Below, piece after piece: positions 53,926 through 62,084 of a stretch of DNA of 64,000 nucleotides. The DNA is from Xylanibacter ruminicola (lineage in GTDB: Bacteria; Bacteroidota; Bacteroidia; Bacteroidales; Bacteroidaceae). The translations under genes and the position numbers were made by a program. The DNA lies in NCBI GenBank assembly GCA_015060625.1, contig SUYC01000002.1:62001-126000 (forward strand), in the 5' to 3' direction. Under the pieces are notes generated by a model. It had not been told where the DNA came from, did not search any database, and was given only the letters and a program-made list of their open reading frames with translations. Each line of letters opens with the position of its first letter. Within the stretch, counting starts at the first letter, position 1.

Positions 53926-54663
53926 ATGAATAAAGAACAAAGATTTTGTCAGAGTTGCGGAATGCCACTCACAGAGGAAGTCCTCGGTACTAATGCCGAT
54001 GGCAGTAAGAACGAAGATTACTGTATGTATTGCTACAAGGATGGAATATTCTTGCAGGACTGCACGATGGAAGAGATGATTGAACATTGTGCACAGTTTG
54101 TTGGCGCAGTAAACGAGGGATTGGAGAAACCCATTACAAAAGAGGAATATATCGGTATGATGAAATCGTACTTTCCCCAGTTGAAGCGCTGGCGCCAAAC
54201 GTTGGATGTTAGTAACGATGAAGTGATGAATGTTAACCCTGCTTTGGCAGGCGTTAAAGAACTTATTGCACAGATGGCCGACAAACAGCCCATCGCTTAC
54301 ATCTCATCGGTCGATCAGGACGGATTCCCTTGGACCAAGGCCATGTTGAAACCACGCAAACGTGAGGGTATCAAAACCTTCTACTTTACAACCAACACAT
54401 TCTCAATACGTGTGGCTCAATACAAGGCCAATCCCAAGGCAAGCATCTATTTCTGCGATGCTAAAGGATTTAAGGGCATGATGCTCAGAGGTACGATGGA
54501 GGTACTGACGGATGCTGCCTCGAAGGAGATGATCTGGCGCGATGGCGACACAGAGTACTATCCAGGCGGCGTCACCGATCCTAATTACTGCGTGTTGAAG
54601 TTCACTGCTACCGATGGCCGTTTCTACAGTGATTTCTATCCACGTAGCTTCGTGATTGAATAA
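53926..54663 (+). CDS. Zinc-ribbon protein fused to a pyridoxamine-5'-phosphate-oxidase-like flavin domain
   Basis: 245 residues from the ATG at 53926 (MNKEQRFCQSCGMPL); the frame opens at 53890, ahead of the predicted transcript start. The N-terminal 80 residues are a zinc ribbon (CQSCGMPL, YCMYCYKDGIFLQDC) very close to the C-terminus of the previous gene's product. The remainder is an FMN-binding split barrel (PIAYISSVDQDGFPWTKAMLKPRKREGIKTFYFTTNT, YFCDAKGFKGMMLRGTMEVL) like general stress protein 26. It may reduce or bind flavin or F420-type substrates. First gene of the module 4 operon. Confidence 0.87.
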   Translation: MNKEQRFCQSCGMPLTEEVLGTNADGSKNEDYCMYCYKDGIFLQDCTMEEMIEHCAQFVGAVNEGLEKPITKEEYIGMMKSYFPQLKRWRQTLDVSNDEVMNVNPALAGVKELIAQMADKQPIAYISSVDQDGFPWTKAMLKPRKREGIKTFYFTTNTFSIRVAQYKANPKASIYFCDAKGFKGMMLRGTMEVLTDAASKEMIWRDGDTEYYPGGVTDPNYCVLKFTATDGRFYSDFYPRSFVIE

Positions 54664-54667
54664 AAAG

Positions 54668-55285
54668 ATGAAACAGGAAATTAATCCCAAGGATACGAAT
54701 CGGGCAATGGCATTCGAACAATGGATGAAATCTCCTATGCCGATGGTGACGCTCACGAAGACCTTCGATGTGACAAGGCTCTGTAGAGTGAGCCATAGGC
54801 GCGGTATAAAGTTCAACATGCTGCTGTGCTGGTGCATCGGCAAGACTGCTAGTCGGATGGAAGAGTTCTATTTGCTGCCAGAGCAAGGGAAACTGTATGA
54901 GTACGACCGTCTTGCCATCAACGTGATAGTGAACAACAAAGGAGGTGGCATCAACTCGTGTGACATCTTATATACAAATGATTTGGAGCAGTTCGGACAA
55001 GACTATATGTTCCTGACGCAATCGGCCAGCACGTCCTGCCAGAGCTCCTTCGTAGATGATGCGATGGTGATAGGAACTTCGGCGATGGTGGCTACGGAAT
55101 TTGATTGCATTGTCAACCAATACTGCAGTCAATTCAACAATCCGATGGTGATGTGGGGCCGCTACCGCAAAGGTTGGCTGAGGACAACCTTGCCCATTTC
55201 TTTCCAGTTCCACCACGTGCAGATGGATGGCGGACATGCCGCCCGATTCTTAGAAGAACTGCAAAAGACAATCAACACGATATAA
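54668..55285 (+). CDS. Chloramphenicol-acetyltransferase-like O-acyltransferase
   Basis: 205 residues from the ATG at 54668; a TTG at 54656 is unnecessary. The CAT-family blocks are seen: MPMVTLTKTFDVTRL, RGIKFNMLLCWCIGKTAS and the active-site region LPISFQFHHVQMDGGHAARFLEELQ, where the first His pair and D-G match the HHxxxDG motif. It is near normal CAT length. The substrate need not be chloramphenicol; many Bacteroidetes homologues have unknown substrates. It lies 4 nt after the zinc-ribbon/flavin gene. Confidence 0.85.
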   Translation: MKQEINPKDTNRAMAFEQWMKSPMPMVTLTKTFDVTRLCRVSHRRGIKFNMLLCWCIGKTASRMEEFYLLPEQGKLYEYDRLAINVIVNNKGGGINSCDILYTNDLEQFGQDYMFLTQSASTSCQSSFVDDAMVIGTSAMVATEFDCIVNQYCSQFNNPMVMWGRYRKGWLRTTLPISFQFHHVQMDGGHAARFLEELQKTINTI

Positions 55286-55287
55286 AT

Positions 55288-56385
55288 ATGCAAGATTTCA
55301 TGACACTTCGACCATTCAATATCAACGATGCTCCGACGATTCTGAGTTGGTGTAAGGATAAACATGCCTTCCGGCTTTGGAGTGCCGACAGGTATAAAGA
55401 ATTCCCTCCTAAGCCTGAGGATATGGCTGCGCAATATGCTGCCGAAAATGTTTTTCCCTTTACCGCTGTCGATGATGAGGGCAACATCGTGGGGCATATC
55501 ATGCTGCGATATCCTGAGCCGTCAAAGACTGTTATCCGTTTGGGATTTGTCATCATTGATGACCAGCTGCGCGGCAAAGGCTACGGCAAACAGATGCTGC
55601 AGCTGGCCATTCTGAAGGCGAAACAGGATTTTGGTGCCCAGAAGATCACATTGGGGGTGTTCGACAATAATCCATCAGCCATTCATTGCTACGAGTCGGT
55701 AGGATTCATTGTGACTGATACCGACACCTATGCGATAGATGGCGAAGAATGGACTGAAAAAGAAATGGAGTTTAAACCCATGCAGGCCGTTCTTTACATA
55801 CATGGTAAAGGTGGCAGCGCTACGGAAAGTGAACATTACCAATTGCTATTTCCCGATAGTGATGTGATAGGTCTGGACTATCACACATTTACCCCTTGGG
55901 AAACAGAAAAAGAGATTCGTGAGGCGGTTGCCAACCTGAAGACCAGATACAAGAATATAATCCTTATTGCTAATAGTATCGGTGCTTTCTTCAGTATGAA
56001 TGCTGGCATCGAGGATATGATTTTGCAGGCCTATTTCATCTCGCCAATCGTTGATATGGTGCAGTTGATTACCAACATGATGACCTGGACGAATGTCACA
56101 GAGCTGGAACTGAAGTCTGCAGGTTTCATTCATACAGAGTTTGGAGAGGATTTGTCGTGGGATTATTTGTGTTACGTCAGAAGTCACCCTGTCAGTTGGT
56201 ATGTGCCTACACATATCTTATATGGTAGCAGCGACCAACTCACGTCCATCGACACCATCAGCAACTTTTCCAATGAGCATCACGCCTCTCTTACCATTAA
56301 GGATGGTGGCGAGCACTGGTTCCACACTAAAGAGCAGTTGCAGTTCTTGGATAATTGGATGATAACCAAACAAAAAAAGAAATAA
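55288..56385 (+). CDS. GNAT acetyltransferase-alpha/beta-hydrolase fusion
   Basis: 365 residues from MQDFMTLRPF at 55288; an upstream frame to 55105 runs through the CAT-like gene and is rejected. Residues 1-165 are a RimJ-like GNAT (HIMLRYPEP, FVIIDDQLRGKGYGKQML, GVFDNNPSAIHCYESVGF). From about residue 167 (MQAVLYIHGKGGSATESEHY) an alpha/beta-hydrolase domain follows, with nucleophile loop LIANSIGAFFS and His in GGEHWFH. The Met at the joint suggests two formerly separate genes joined. The GNAT half is a paralogue of the genes at 57821 and 62684. Confidence 0.87.
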   Translation: MQDFMTLRPFNINDAPTILSWCKDKHAFRLWSADRYKEFPPKPEDMAAQYAAENVFPFTAVDDEGNIVGHIMLRYPEPSKTVIRLGFVIIDDQLRGKGYGKQMLQLAILKAKQDFGAQKITLGVFDNNPSAIHCYESVGFIVTDTDTYAIDGEEWTEKEMEFKPMQAVLYIHGKGGSATESEHYQLLFPDSDVIGLDYHTFTPWETEKEIREAVANLKTRYKNIILIANSIGAFFSMNAGIEDMILQAYFISPIVDMVQLITNMMTWTNVTELELKSAGFIHTEFGEDLSWDYLCYVRSHPVSWYVPTHILYGSSDQLTSIDTISNFSNEHHASLTIKDGGEHWFHTKEQLQFLDNWMITKQKKK

Positions 56386-56416
56386 ATAAGTATTAGTTAT
56401 AAAACATTTTATACAG

Positions 56417-57418
56417 ATGAAAGAAATATTGTACATACTGCTGGATAATTATGCCGAGCACGAGATAGGTTTCATGCCAGGTGCAGTGAGCACCAATGCC
56501 ACAGGCTTTCGTAAGGAACCAAAGTATATTAACAAGATGGTAGCCCCAACGATGGAGCCTGTAAAATCGATTGGTGGTATGCGAACCCTGCCCGACTATT
56601 CGTTCGAAACCATGCCTGCCGATTATGCTGCCTTGGTACTGATTGGCGGTTTTGGTTGGATGAATTCCGAAGCTGAGCGCGTGTTGCCCATAGTTAAGGA
56701 TGCGCTGAGCAAAGGTGTTGTTGTGGGGGCTATCTGTAATGCCGCTTCGTGGATGGCCAAACAGGGATTGCTGAACAACATCAAACATACAGGAAATGGT
56801 ATCAACCAACTGAAATTGTGGGGTGGCAACAACTATACCAACGAGGCCGGTTATGTGAACGAGCAGGCCGTAACAGATGGTCGTATCGTTACAGCCAATG
56901 GTTCGGGATATCTTGAGTTTACACGCGAGTTGCTTAAACTGCTTGAGAACGATACACCAGAAATGATTAATGGCTGGTACACGTTTATGAGCGACGGACT
57001 GGTAAAGTTGTACTCGCCACGTCCTCGATTCAAATTCAACACCGTTGGCCTTTTTACCAGTAATAATAAGGCTACTGTTGATTTCTATACAAAAACTTTT
57101 GGTTTTACCACCGACTGGGATGGCATTCAGCCAAACGTGGAGATGATGTTGGGTGACATGCGTATCATCCTTTATCCTCGTAGCGATTTAGAGCAGATGG
57201 TGTCTTACAAATTTCAATATCCAATGGGGCTCAACGGCACTGTAGAATTAGCATTCGATGTTCCTTCCTATGCCGATGTTGACAAGGAATATCAGCATGC
57301 ACTCCGCCATGGAGCAATATCTGTTCTTCCTCCCACCACAGAGCCTTGGGGCCAGCGCACCTGCTATGTGGTCGATCCAGACGGAAACTTGATTGAGATT
57401 GGTTCGTTTACTAAATAG
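56417..57418 (+). CDS. DJ-1/PfpI-like protein fused to a VOC (glyoxalase/bleomycin-resistance) domain
   Basis: 333 residues. The first 190 have the DJ-1/PfpI fold (ILYILLDNYAEHEIGFM, ALVLIGGFGWM, the nucleophile elbow VGAICNAASWMA, and ANGSGYLEFTRELL). From about 205 a VOC domain starts (FKFNTVGLFTSNNKATVDFYTKTFGFTTDW...PWGQRTCYVVDPDGNLIEIGSF). Both families handle reactive electrophiles such as glyoxals or bind toxic ligands, so the fusion suggests detoxification. It lies 31 nt after the GNAT-hydrolase gene and ends the module 4 operon. Confidence 0.88.
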   Translation: MKEILYILLDNYAEHEIGFMPGAVSTNATGFRKEPKYINKMVAPTMEPVKSIGGMRTLPDYSFETMPADYAALVLIGGFGWMNSEAERVLPIVKDALSKGVVVGAICNAASWMAKQGLLNNIKHTGNGINQLKLWGGNNYTNEAGYVNEQAVTDGRIVTANGSGYLEFTRELLKLLENDTPEMINGWYTFMSDGLVKLYSPRPRFKFNTVGLFTSNNKATVDFYTKTFGFTTDWDGIQPNVEMMLGDMRIILYPRSDLEQMVSYKFQYPMGLNGTVELAFDVPSYADVDKEYQHALRHGAISVLPPTTEPWGQRTCYVVDPDGNLIEIGSFTK

Positions 57419-57720
57419 TTTATGAATACAGGTACATTGACAGTTTGAAGTACTGGATCGGTCACATGGTCACAGTTGTGACCACGTGACCATACAGCTT
57501 TCAATAGGATTGATACAAATACTAACAGATAAAGGTACAATCCCTAACCATTGCAGGTACAAAGCTTAAGGCAAATAGGGGTAGCCCCCGTACTAAATCA
57601 ACGTGTGCCTATACCCAAACGATTGTGCGCCTATACGCAAACAATTATTCGACTATACTCAATTTGAAACGCATTTCAAAACAATGAACATTGTATACTC
57701 ACTTCATCACGACATTGGTT
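57419..57720. other. Intergenic region with palindrome and triple direct repeat
   Basis: No gene is supported here. A 32-nt palindrome (57460-57491, arms GGTCACATGGTCACA and TGTGACCACGTGACC, one mismatch) is not followed by a T-run. Three imperfect 22-bp direct repeats (57603-57624, 57625-57646, 57647-57668; core CTATAC-CAA) lie between it and shared promoter module 5. Confidence 0.65.
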
Positions 57721-57786
57721 ATTCGTCACAAATTGGTACAGATTATCTCAGAAATTTGGCGGTTTCGTCAAATATGTATACTTTTG
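57721..57786 (+). promoter_or_regulatory. Shared promoter module 5
   Basis: ATTCGTCACA-N12-TTATCTCA (57721-57750; one change from consensus), 4 nt, TTTG (57755-57758), 20 nt, TACTTTTG (57779-57786), then GCAGCATCAAA. It precedes a broken GNAT gene and a flavin reductase. Confidence 0.82.
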
Positions 57787-57820
57787 CAGCATCAAAACTT
57801 ATAAAAACAAATAATAGTAT

Positions 57821-58067
57821 GATGAAACTTAGACCATTCAATATCAACGATGCTTTTACGATTCTGAGCTGGGCAAGGATAAGCATGCCTTCCGGCTTTG
57901 GAGTGCCGACAGGTATAAGGATTACCCTTGGTGTGTTTTGCGACAATCTCTCCGCCGTCGAATGCTATAAAACCGTCGGCTTCCGCATCACAGGCGAAGA
58001 TGCCTATGGGATTGACAGGAAGGAATGGAAAGAGTTTGAAATGGAAATGGAATTAGAAAAGATATGA
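57821..58067 (+). pseudogene. GNAT acetyltransferase with internal deletion
   Basis: The first residues MKLRPFNINDAFTILSW match the GNATs at 55288 and 62684. One base is then lost, so a conserved stretch is read out of frame (ARISMPSGFGVPTG). A deletion of about 230 bp joins it to the family's C-terminal part (ITLGVFCDNLSAVECYKTVGFRI). The acetyl-CoA loop is gone. The frame is restored at the end and its stop overlaps the next start by 4 nt, so it still passes ribosomes to the flavin reductase gene. Confidence 0.8.
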
Positions 58068-58633
58068 ACATACTGATAATAAACGGAAGTCCTCGTAAGA
58101 AAGGACTGATCTCGCAGATGCTCGGCATTATGCATGAAGAGGCTGAGAAGAGAGGTGACACGGTGGAGATGGTCAATACCAACGACCTGACCGTTAAGCC
58201 TTGCACGGGTTGCATGGTCTGCCGAAAGAAAGAGAAATGCGTACTCGCAGAGGATGATTCGCAGCGGGTGCTGAAGGTGATGCAGCAAGCCGATGCCATC
58301 ATCATGGGTGCACCTTGTTACTGGGGCAACATCCCAGGGCAGATGAAACTGATGTTCGACCGTCAGGTTTATGGCATGATGCGCGATACAGCGCGCTTTC
58401 CAGAGCCTCTGATGAAAGGCAAAAAGTGTATCCTCATCAGCACCTGCACCACACCTTGGCCTTGGAACATCCTATTCAAGCAGTCGCGTGGCGCCATCCG
58501 CGCCATGCGTGAAATCGCCCGCTATGCAGGTTTTAAAATCGTAGGCACCATCGAGCGCGGCGGCACAGCAATGCATCCGGAACTCACTGATAAAGACGAG
58601 CAAAGATGCCGCAAAGCAATAGAAAAGTTGTAA
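58064..58633 (+). CDS. NADPH-dependent FMN reductase-like flavodoxin-fold protein
   Basis: 189 residues. The FMN phosphate loop is INGSPRKKG at the start. CTGCMVCRKKEKC is the Cys motif of the iron-sulfur-flavoprotein-like NADPH-dependent reductases, and IIMGAPCYWGNIPGQMKLMFDR is the conserved flavin-binding strand. Members reduce quinones, flavins or xenobiotics. It overlaps the broken GNAT by ATGA and probably belongs to the module 5 operon, followed by the DUF5131 gene 35 nt later. Confidence 0.88.
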   Translation: MNILIINGSPRKKGLISQMLGIMHEEAEKRGDTVEMVNTNDLTVKPCTGCMVCRKKEKCVLAEDDSQRVLKVMQQADAIIMGAPCYWGNIPGQMKLMFDRQVYGMMRDTARFPEPLMKGKKCILISTCTTPWPWNILFKQSRGAIRAMREIARYAGFKIVGTIERGGTAMHPELTDKDEQRCRKAIEKL

Positions 58634-58668
58634 TATAACCCGCATAAAATCTACCATTATCATTTCTC

Positions 58669-59472
58669 ATGTCTAATCATTGGGAGATATATGCCGACTG
58701 GAATCCATGGCACGGATGCACCAAGATTAGTCCTGGGTGCAAGTATTGCTATGTCTATCGCCAGGACGAGATGTACGGAAGTGAGATATCGAGCAGTGAG
58801 TGCAGGAAGACAGCCAACTTTAATCTGCCGATAAAGAGGAAGCGCGACAAATCATGGAAGATAGAGAGTGGTAAGATTGTCTTTACATGCTTCACGTCCG
58901 ACTTCCTGTTGAAGGATGCTGACGAGTGGCGACCTGAATGCTGGAAGATGATAAAGCAGAGGAGTGACCTTTGGTTCTTTTTCTTCACCAAGCGCATCGA
59001 TCGTTTCATGGAGTGCGTGCCCGATGACTGGGGCGACGGCTACGACAATGTCATTGTAGGATGTACGGTGGAGAATCAGGAAATGGCTGACTACCGTCTG
59101 CCCATCTTTCTGTCGTTGCCCATCAGGCACAAGAGCATCACCGTGGCTCCCATGTTGACTGCCATCGACCTTATGCCTTACCTCAACGACACCATTGAGG
59201 AGGTGTCTGTGGGCGGTGAGTCAGGTTTTGATGCACGCCCTTGCAACTACGACTGGATTCTTGCCGTGCGTGAACAATGCATAGCCAAGGACATCGCTTT
59301 CCGCTTCCACCAGACAGGAGCACACTTCATCAAGGACGGAAAGATGTACCGTGTGCCACGACGCTTCCAGCTCAGTCAGGCACACAAGGCCAACATCGAC
59401 TACAAGATTGGCAAGTACCTCGTTCCCCAAACCGTCAAGTTCGAATGGAAGGACAGTGATTATCACGACTAA
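58669..59472 (+). CDS. DUF5131 (phage Gp37/Gp68-like) protein, radical-SAM-like cysteine motif
   Basis: 267 residues. The start DWNPWHGCTKISPGCKYCYVYR holds C-X6-C-X2-C, and the blocks DFLLKDADEWRPECW, FFFFTKRIDRF, VIVGCTVENQEMADYRLPIFL and VGGESGFDARPCNYDWILAVREQC match DUF5131. The family occurs in phages and bacteria and is related in sequence to radical-SAM enzymes; no reaction is firmly known. It is full length. Its 3' end lies just upstream of shared module 6. Confidence 0.88.
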   Translation: MSNHWEIYADWNPWHGCTKISPGCKYCYVYRQDEMYGSEISSSECRKTANFNLPIKRKRDKSWKIESGKIVFTCFTSDFLLKDADEWRPECWKMIKQRSDLWFFFFTKRIDRFMECVPDDWGDGYDNVIVGCTVENQEMADYRLPIFLSLPIRHKSITVAPMLTAIDLMPYLNDTIEEVSVGGESGFDARPCNYDWILAVREQCIAKDIAFRFHQTGAHFIKDGKMYRVPRRFQLSQAHKANIDYKIGKYLVPQTVKFEWKDSDYHD

Positions 59473-59479
59473 CGCTTCC

Positions 59480-59545
59480 ATTCGTCACAAAACCATGCAG
59501 TTTATCCCAATTGTTTGGCTGTCTCGACAATTATGCGTTCCTTTG
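59480..59545 (+). promoter_or_regulatory. Shared promoter module 6
   Basis: ATTCGTCACA-N12-TTATCCCA (59480-59509), 4 nt, TTTG (59514-59517), 20 nt, TTCCTTTG (59538-59545), then CACCGTCAAA. It serves the gene at 59569 and probably those following. Confidence 0.85.
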
Positions 59546-59568
59546 CACCGTCAAAAATCATAAAGAAA

Positions 59569-60270
59569 ATGAAAGTATTAGTCATTAACGCATCAGCAAA
59601 TAAGGAGCGTAGTATAACACTTAAACTTACCAAGACATTTCTGGAGGGTCTCGGCATTGAGGCTTCAGAAGTGGAGTTCGTAACAACCATTGGTCTCAAC
59701 ATCAATCCCTGCAGAGCCTGCTATGCCTGTTGGTTTAAAACGGCAGGCAAGTGTGTGCAGAAGGATGATGCTATCGAGGTGATGGAGAAGATCCGTCAGG
59801 CCGATCTGGTTATCTGGTCGATACCTCTCTATGCCTATGGCGTGCCCTCGCATTGTAAGGCATTAATGGACAGAACAGTATCGTTTAACTCACCTTTGAT
59901 GTATATCGATGCTGATGGTGTTGCCCACCACTATGGTTATGAAGAAGGAACCAAGAAAACGATTCTGATTTCTACAGCAGGACTGCCTAATATGAAGGGC
60001 AACTTCGACGGACTGCTGTTTGCCATGCGCCACATGTATGGCAAAAACATCAGTTATATCTGCTGTGCCGAGGGCTCGCTCTTCATGAGTCCCGATACAG
60101 AGATTTTTACTGTTCCTTACTTAAAAAAAGTAAAGCAAGCCGGTGCAGAGTACAAGGAAACAGAAAGAATCTCTGACGAGACACAGGCGTATCTTGATAC
60201 ACCGATGCTCCCTGCAGATGCATTCGTCAAGACCGTGAATGGCATTTTTGAAGGAATGCTGGCACGCTAA
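59569..60270 (+). CDS. NADPH-dependent FMN reductase family protein
   Basis: 233 residues from the ATG at 59569; the frame opens at 59515 but that lies before the promoter's start site. It has a flavodoxin fold with a loop VINASANKERSITLKL, a Cys motif CRACYACWFKTAGKCVQKDD and the strand LVIWSIPLYAYGVPSHCKALMDR. It is longer than the gene product at 58064 because of a C-terminal extension. A flavin-dependent oxidoreductase role is likely, substrate unknown. First gene after module 6. Confidence 0.87.
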   Translation: MKVLVINASANKERSITLKLTKTFLEGLGIEASEVEFVTTIGLNINPCRACYACWFKTAGKCVQKDDAIEVMEKIRQADLVIWSIPLYAYGVPSHCKALMDRTVSFNSPLMYIDADGVAHHYGYEEGTKKTILISTAGLPNMKGNFDGLLFAMRHMYGKNISYICCAEGSLFMSPDTEIFTVPYLKKVKQAGAEYKETERISDETQAYLDTPMLPADAFVKTVNGIFEGMLAR

Positions 60271-60292
60271 CTAGTTTTGTAATTGAATAATT

Positions 60293-61012
60293 ATGAAGAG
60301 GATGATTAAATCAAGAATTGATACAATAGAAATACAAAGCCGAACTCTAGGTAAGACTATGGCTGTTACGATTTATGTGCCAACCAATTTTTGCGAGGGA
60401 TTACCTGTTCTCTATTTTATGCACGGGCGTAGTGGCGACGAGTCTATTATTCATGCTTTGGATATACAAACCGTTGCAGACAGAATGATTGCAGATGGCA
60501 GGATGAAACCAATGCTAATTGTCTGCCCAAGGATGGAAGATGCGTTAGGATTAGGTGCTTTCGAAGATTATTTCTTTATCGAGGTGATGCCAATTGTAGA
60601 GAAACAATACAAAACGAGTGTACGTTGCATTGGAGGGGTTTCGGCTGGAGGTTTCATTGCCTTGAACTACGCTTTCCGCCATCCTTATTTATTTGAGCGA
60701 GTAGGCGGTCACATGCCTGCCATCGAAGACGTATTGGATGATGACGACCTGCATTATTTCGGAACCAGTGAGCAATGGAAAGCAAATAATCCGCTTTTTC
60801 TGGTTCAGAAGTGTACTTTGCCTTCAACTATGGAGATTTATCTTGACGCAGGAAGTGAGGACGAAGGTGGATTTTATCGAGGATGTGCGCAACTGGCAGA
60901 AAGATTGGCAGTCCGTGGCGTTCTGGTTCAGAATCATTTAAACGAAGGACATCATACCATTGATTATATCAAAGCTCATTTGGAGGAATATCTTATGTTT
61001 TATGCAAAATAA
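60293..61012 (+). CDS. Esterase D/feruloyl-esterase-like serine hydrolase
   Basis: 239 residues without signal peptide. The alpha/beta-hydrolase pattern is YFMHGRSGDES (oxyanion region), nucleophile Ser in GGVSAGGFIAL, Asp in YLDAGSEDEG and His in NEGHHTIDY. It resembles the putative esterase family that includes S-formylglutathione hydrolase and acyl-sugar esterases. It lies 22 nt after the flavin reductase gene and is probably co-transcribed. Confidence 0.86.
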   Translation: MKRMIKSRIDTIEIQSRTLGKTMAVTIYVPTNFCEGLPVLYFMHGRSGDESIIHALDIQTVADRMIADGRMKPMLIVCPRMEDALGLGAFEDYFFIEVMPIVEKQYKTSVRCIGGVSAGGFIALNYAFRHPYLFERVGGHMPAIEDVLDDDDLHYFGTSEQWKANNPLFLVQKCTLPSTMEIYLDAGSEDEGGFYRGCAQLAERLAVRGVLVQNHLNEGHHTIDYIKAHLEEYLMFYAK

Positions 61013-61039
61013 ATAGACTATGAGTGATCTAATAGAAAT

Positions 61040-61501
61040 ATGATGAAAGACAGTATCAGTAAGGCCAACATGGACGATTTGCAGGAGATTCTCAATCTGC
61101 AATACCTTGCTTATCAGAGTGAGGCTGCCTTATTTGGCAACAAAGATATACCACCCTTAAAGCAAACACTAGATGAGGTGATTGAGGAATACCACAAAGG
61201 TATTATCCTGAAGATGGTGGATACAGATAATCTCATTATAGGTTCTATTCGTGCATGGGAGATGAAAGAAACCGTCTTTGTAGGAAAACTGATGGTTCAT
61301 CCCGATTACAGACATCGTGGCTATGGCACGAAACTTCTGAGTGAGATAGAGAAGTATTGCCCTCAAAAGAGATATGAGCTGTTTACGAGCACCCGTAGCA
61401 TTGACAACATCCGACTGTATAAGAAGATGGGCTATCAAGAGTTTGACCGTAGGCGCGTGGATGATCAATTAGAATTTGTATATATGGAGAGAATTGTATG
61501 A
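61040..61501 (+). CDS. GNAT family N-acetyltransferase
   Basis: 153 residues with the GNAT core: IIGSIRAWEMKETVFVGKLMVHPDYRHRGYGTKLLSEIE, where R-H-R-G-Y-G is the acetyl-CoA loop, and NIRLYKKMGYQEFDRR at the end. Substrate unknown. It lies 27 nt after the esterase gene, in the same run of genes. Confidence 0.86.
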   Translation: MMKDSISKANMDDLQEILNLQYLAYQSEAALFGNKDIPPLKQTLDEVIEEYHKGIILKMVDTDNLIIGSIRAWEMKETVFVGKLMVHPDYRHRGYGTKLLSEIEKYCPQKRYELFTSTRSIDNIRLYKKMGYQEFDRRRVDDQLEFVYMERIV

Positions 61502-61547
61502 TGAGAACATTAGACAATTAGAAAAAGGATATTAAAATAATAAGATA

Positions 61548-62084
61548 ATGAGATTAGAATTTGCAACACAAAACGACTTTGATGCTATCATCGCTTTCTA
61601 TGGTGATGTGACAGTGCGTACTCCAGACATGACGGTTTATGCCCGATGGAGTAAAGGTAAACATCCGACGGAAGAAGGTATCAGTGCCTATATCAATGAG
61701 GGTAGCATGTATATTTACCGTGAGCGGGGTGTCATCGTCGGTGCAATGGCAGTGACGATGTATCAGGGTGAGGATTATCACGCCATCGACTGGTCGCAGC
61801 AAGTTGCCGATGACGAAGTGGCTGTGATTCATATCCTTGCCGTCAGTCCTGACAGACAAGGCAAGGGCATCGGTTCAGAGATGATTCGCGAGGCTATCTG
61901 TATGGCAAAGAGTAAAGGCATGCAGGCCGTCCGCCTCGATGCCCTCGCCTCAAACACACCCGCCCACAAAATCTACGAGCGTCTCGGCTTTGAGTATCGC
62001 GGCCAGCAGCACCTTTACGCCGAGAACACTGGCTGGACAGACTTCTATTTCTTCGAGTATAAGTCTGATAATACAAACTTATAA
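61548..62084 (+). CDS. GNAT family N-acetyltransferase
   Basis: 178 residues. The core is GAMAVTMYQGEDY, VIHILAVSPDRQGKGIGSEMIREAICMAKSKG (acetyl-CoA loop R-Q-G-K-G-I-G) and AHKIYERLGFEYRGQQHLY. It is only distantly related to the other GNATs of the cluster. Its 3' end overlaps the convergent broken GNAT by 6 nt. Confidence 0.87.
   Translation: MRLEFATQNDFDAIIAFYGDVTVRTPDMTVYARWSKGKHPTEEGISAYINEGSMYIYRERGVIVGAMAVTMYQGEDYHAIDWSQQVADDEVAVIHILAVSPDRQGKGIGSEMIREAICMAKSKGMQAVRLDALASNTPAHKIYERLGFEYRGQQHLYAENTGWTDFYFFEYKSDNTNL

Noticed and set aside
55105..55287. Extended N-terminus of the GNAT-hydrolase protein
   Set aside because: The extension runs through the CAT-like gene in another frame; MQDFMTLRPF at 55288 matches the paralogue at 62684.
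57603..57668. CRISPR array
   Set aside because: Only three imperfect repeats, contiguous with no spacers, and no cas genes.
57603..57820. Longer N-terminus for the broken GNAT
   Set aside because: It would cross the 22-bp repeats and the promoter module, and the family starts at MKLRPF or MTLRPF.
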